This document shows, piece after piece, positions 6,475 to 8,514 of a stretch of DNA of 8,514 bases. Every line of letters begins with the position of its first letter. Position 1 is the stretch's first letter. The DNA comes from JARRRL01 sp037380725 (GTDB lineage: Bacteria > Pseudomonadota > Gammaproteobacteria > Pseudomonadales > JANQJO01). A program made the translations under genes and the position numbers. The notes below the pieces were generated by a model. The model was not told the origin of the DNA and made no database searches. It saw nothing but the letters and a program-made list of their open reading frames with translations. The DNA is taken from assembly GCA_037380725.1 (NCBI GenBank), contig JARRRL010000229.1, forward strand, positions 1 through 8,514, in the 5' to 3' direction.

Positions 6475-7329
6475 ATGAAAGGGCGGGGCATGCTGGATAA
6501 AGATTTGGAGCCGCGTAAGTTGAACCGCGTTGTGGCGGGATACTTTTCGGTGAGCGAAGATGAAACCGCGCGGATCAAAGAGCAGTTTTTGGACATGTGT
6601 TTAATTGAAGAAGACTGGCAGCCAGTCGGCTGGTCTGAGCGGCAGTATGAGGACGGCAAAGGCGCGGAGCGTTCAAAGCGGTATCGCGAGAAACAAAAGC
6701 CTGTGCAGCATGAGGAAGACGAAGCCAGCTGTCCAGCAAGGGCAGAGACAAATGTTATCCCGATACCTCCCCAGGAAACCGTAGCCGCCACATCCGACGG
6801 CGTCGTAAAAGAGGGTAGGGGGAACACGGGAACGCCTCGGCGCACAATCAAAAACAAGCAGGACAAAAAAACCAAAGCCAAATCGGCTTGGCAGCCAGAA
6901 GCGTGGGTCAATCGTGAGTTATGGGAAAAATGGTCGGCAGTGGTGGGGGCATCCCATTGGCATGCCGCACAGTTGGATCAAGCCCAGGCGAGTTTGCGAC
7001 GCATCGTGTATGAATTGGGCTGGCCGCAAGATGAGGTCATCACACGAGCGATTGCGCGATCCTACAAAAGTTTTTACCCGTTGAATGCGCCTGGTCAACC
7101 GGAAAAGAATACCTCTGGACTGGAGAGGCGTTTGGCTCCAGAACGGAATGTGATTCAAGAGCAGATTCGCGAAGCGCAGCTTGAAGTGGTGCATTGGAAA
7201 AAGCAGCTTGAGCTGAAGGGACCCGCCAAGACCACGGAGGAAAGAACAACCTTATTACGTCGCGCGGAAGCGAGATTGTCGACCTTGGTGGCAAAACAAG
7301 TGAATGGCCCGATGAGGCAGTCTGGATGA
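6475..7329 (+). CDS. Phage/plasmid replication-protein-like gene, probably 5'-truncated
   Basis: The 284-residue product has a segment at about 6-75 that resembles phage and plasmid replication proteins of the O/DnaT-like kind: LDKDLEPRKLNRVV, SVSEDETARIKEQFLDMCLIEEDW, then GWSERQYEDGKGAERSKRYRE, the equivalent of the usual W-x-x-RQ...ERVRRYRE element. A polar, disordered linker follows (76-137). A second domain (138-203) ends in DEVITRAIARSYKSFYPL, like the family's C-terminal I-x-x-x-Y/W-x-x-F element, and a coiled coil runs at 223-272. The frame stays open upstream to 6412, and its translation there (QYFILLTMKGRGML) still fits the family, but no ATG, GTG or TTG is available before 6475. 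ATG 6475 lacks a well-placed ribosome site; ATG 6490 is an alternative. Function may be reduced or lost. Confidence 0.65.
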   Translation: MKGRGMLDKDLEPRKLNRVVAGYFSVSEDETARIKEQFLDMCLIEEDWQPVGWSERQYEDGKGAERSKRYREKQKPVQHEEDEASCPARAETNVIPIPPQETVAATSDGVVKEGRGNTGTPRRTIKNKQDKKTKAKSAWQPEAWVNRELWEKWSAVVGASHWHAAQLDQAQASLRRIVYELGWPQDEVITRAIARSYKSFYPLNAPGQPEKNTSGLERRLAPERNVIQEQIREAQLEVVHWKKQLELKGPAKTTEERTTLLRRAEARLSTLVAKQVNGPMRQSG

Positions 7330-7344
7330 GGCTGTATTCGGAAG

Positions 7345-7398
7345 CGTGACGCGTCACGGTGACCGTCACGCTAACCGTCACGGTGACCGTCACGGTAG
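7345..7398. repeat. Tandem 12-bp repeats (ccgtcacggtga type) with a leading palindrome
   Basis: Four consecutive 12-bp units lie at 7351-7362, 7363-7374, 7375-7386 and 7387-7398. All share cgtcacg and differ at the first and last few bases. Units 1 and 3 contain gtcacggtgac, a near palindrome. Just before them, cgtgacgcgtcacg (7345-7358) is a perfect 14-bp palindrome overlapping unit 1. The array starts 15 bp after the stop of the replication-like gene. It could be a set of binding sites (iterons or operators) or a hairpin-forming 3' end; no T-run follows, which speaks against a simple terminator. Confidence 0.75.
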
Positions 7399-7528
7399 TG
7401 CAACGGGCCGTAACGCTCCCAGATAACAGAGTACAGAATACAGATATAAAACACATGTCCCCGCCGAGGAGCGAGGCGAGGACTCAAAGGTTTGGCCCGA
7501 GGGCATCTGTGTGATGATTAAAAAAACA
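7399..7528. other. Intergenic region between convergent genes
   Basis: This 130-bp stretch separates the 3' end of the plus-strand replication-like gene and its repeat array from the 3' end of the minus-strand ProQ/FinO-like gene. It contains the perfect 10-bp palindrome gcccgagggc (7495-7504), a purine-rich GC block around 7458-7482, and an A-run at 7520-7526. The hairpin and A-run are too far apart and in the wrong order to make a classical terminator on the minus strand. No gene is seen. Confidence 0.4.
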
Positions 7529-8089
7529 TCAATCGCTATGGCGAGGCGTGGATGGCACGGAGAGCGTGCGGCGTTTTTTGGTGCGAACCACAACGGGCGT
7601 TTTTTCTTTGGGCGGCGTGGTGAGTTTGCGCAAGGCGGCTTCGGCTTGCTGCCGCTGCGAGACGGCGCGGTTCAAGTTTTTTTGCATGACGCGCATCTCA
7701 TAGGTTTGTCGTCGAATGGTTTTGCGCGCTTGACCCAAAGCCTGGTGCAGCGCTTCGATGTCTTGAAGCAGGGTGGCGATGCGTGCTTTGAAACGATTAA
7801 ACAGGGTGATAACGCGCTTTTTGGTGTAAGCGCGCTCCGAGTCGAGGATGGGTTCTGTCACAGCGGGATCAAGACCAGCGCGTCGATCTTGCTCCAGCAC
7901 GGCCAGCAGGTATTCGGGAGAATCCGTGTGGTAGGCGAGGGCGCAGCGCACACGACTTTGAGTGAGTTTGCCATCGGCGATGAGTGCCTCACCCGTACCA
8001 CGGGTTAAGGGCATGGGGGTGTCAAAGTCGATGCGATCTTGATAAGCGTTGCGCAAGGCTTCAAACGCGCCTTTGCTGGGTCGGGGCAT
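7529..8089 (-). CDS. ProQ/FinO-family RNA-binding protein with C-terminal coiled coil
   Basis: ProQ/FinO proteins bind structured RNAs, often 3' hairpins, and on plasmids control antisense RNAs for transfer or replication. In this 186-residue protein, residues about 24-91 fit the domain: MPLTRGTGEALIADG, then KLTQSRVRCALAYHTDSPEY (the conserved R-x-A-L...Y-T-x-S-x-x-Y core), then an AGLDPAVTEPILDSERAY segment matching the usual D-L-x-G...V-T-x-x-x-x-x-x-A end. A long coiled coil (about 92-156) and a lysine/arginine tail (161-174) follow. This differs from FinO, whose extra helix is N-terminal, and from ProQ, which has a Tudor-like C-terminal domain. ATG 8089 has AGGAGAGG on the minus strand at 8103-8096. 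The gene stands alone; which RNA it binds is not evident. Confidence 0.82.
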   Translation of the reverse strand: MPRPSKGAFEALRNAYQDRIDFDTPMPLTRGTGEALIADGKLTQSRVRCALAYHTDSPEYLLAVLEQDRRAGLDPAVTEPILDSERAYTKKRVITLFNRFKARIATLLQDIEALHQALGQARKTIRRQTYEMRVMQKNLNRAVSQRQQAEAALRKLTTPPKEKTPVVVRTKKRRTLSVPSTPRHSD

Positions 8090-8103
8090 AACGTGCCTCT
8101 CCT

Positions 8104-8139
8104 GAACGGTTTAACGATACCACAAATACTACACCGTTC
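8104..8139. promoter_or_regulatory. Inverted repeat upstream of the ProQ/FinO-like gene
   Basis: gaacggt (8104-8110) and accgttc (8133-8139) are perfect 7-bp inverted arms 22 bp apart, just upstream of the ribosome site of the minus-strand gene. The placement suits an operator for that gene, or a hairpin in its 5' leader. No clear -35/-10 pair was identified beside it. Confidence 0.4.
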
Positions 8140-8324
8140 GATGAGGGGTAAAAACCCATAAAATGAGTGATTTTGATCATAATTTACGAGGAATCATCAA
8201 AAAAGTGAGGTATATTCAGTGCTGAGTGAAGGGCAGGTAGCGGGTCAGCAGGCCGCTCACTTCGCTTTACGCTGAACTGGATTGTGTGAGACAGACAGGA
8301 TATCGAACAGGGAGGATAGACGCG
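8140..8324. promoter_or_regulatory. Divergent control region before the HU-family gene
   Basis: This AT-rich then mixed stretch separates two divergent genes. It contains a small hairpin gggt/accc (8146-8157) and TATATT at 8211-8216, a possible -10 for the plus-strand HU gene but without a recognisable -35 at 16-18 bp. The HU gene has a good ribosome site, GGGAGG at 8310-8315. An open frame starting at 8282 here is out of frame with HU and is not a gene. Confidence 0.35.
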
Positions 8325-8514
8325 ATGGCCACTCAGAAGAAAGCCACATCAAAGCCCAAAACGACATTACCGAAGACCCTCCAGGCACCGATGACGCGCA
8401 GCGAAATGCTTTCGTACCTGGCCGACTCCACGGACGTGACGAAAAAACAAGTGCAAGCCGTCCTGGATGAGTTGGCGAATCTGATGGAACTGCACCTGAA
8501 AAAACGCAGCGTGG
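8325..8514 (+). CDS. HU-family DNA-binding protein, 5' part (runs off window)
   Basis: HU/IHF-family proteins are small basic dimers that bend DNA and help origin opening, partition and nucleoid packing. The first 63 residues are visible. A 22-residue lysine, threonine and proline-rich extension (MATQKKATSKPKTTLPKTLQ) comes first, then the HU helical start: MTRSEMLSYLADSTDVTKK (23-41) and QVQAVLDELANLMELHLKK (42-60), which correspond to helices 1 and 2. The basic extension is longer than in E. coli HU and resembles HU-like proteins of some gammaproteobacteria and plasmids. The beta-arm part lies beyond 8514. The start at 8325 is fixed by GGGAGG nine bases upstream. Confidence 0.83.
   Translation, partial: MATQKKATSKPKTTLPKTLQAPMTRSEMLSYLADSTDVTKKQVQAVLDELANLMELHLKKRSV

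Noticed and set aside
7495..7526. Rho-independent terminator for the ProQ/FinO-like gene
   Set aside because: On the minus strand the T-run comes before the hairpin, and the gap is too large, so the order is wrong.
7511..8008. 165-codon plus-strand open frame opposite the ProQ/FinO-like gene
   Set aside because: It is the antisense of a gene with a recognisable domain and has no ribosome site or family resemblance.
8282..8470. 62-codon open frame at the right end
   Set aside because: It overlaps the HU-family gene out of frame; the HU frame has the ribosome site and the family sequence.

Overview
The window looks like part of a proteobacterial, probably gammaproteobacterial, low-copy plasmid backbone. 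It carries a RepA_C-type replication initiator, an F/P1-style parA-parB locus with the long ParA that has its own DNA-binding domain, a ProQ/FinO-family RNA chaperone gene and an HU-family gene. The host genus cannot be read from the sequence. No transposase, integrase, conjugation or resistance gene is visible.

Layout, left half (1 to about 4500, visibly AT-rich). Positions 1-384 look like a theta replication origin: three DnaA-box-like nonamers, an AT-rich stretch, seven iteron-like 20-21 bp direct repeats, and one consensus-quality DnaA box. The initiator gene rep (714-1745, minus strand) points towards this origin. A 189-bp divergent region with a good sigma70-type promoter and an operator-like inverted repeat separates rep from parA (1935-3215) and parB (3212-4321), which overlap by ATGA. 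Just after parB is a cluster of palindromes, including a perfect 18-bp one, which is the best parS candidate.

Layout, right half (about 4690 to the end, visibly more GC-rich). After a 430-bp gap comes a 498-residue protein (4923-6419) with four predicted membrane segments, a probable extracytoplasmic coiled coil, about 150 residues of heptad repeats (R-[IT]-Q-[TM]-[ND]-T-P) and a C-terminal helix-turn-helix-like domain. It is followed by a gene (6475-7329) resembling phage/plasmid replication proteins, whose family-like sequence seems to continue upstream of its first possible ATG, so it may have lost its 5' end. A tandem 12-bp GTCACGG-type array follows. A ProQ/FinO-like gene (7529-8089) lies on the minus strand, and the 5' part of an HU-family gene runs off the window at 8514.

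How the parts fit: Rep and the iterons would start replication. ParA, ParB and parS would segregate the plasmid. HU and ProQ/FinO would modulate DNA architecture and RNA stability. The most unusual gene is the membrane protein, which has the outline of FtsK (four membrane segments, long disordered linker, C-terminal DNA-binding domain) without the ATPase motor. It could tether plasmid DNA to the membrane, but this is inference.
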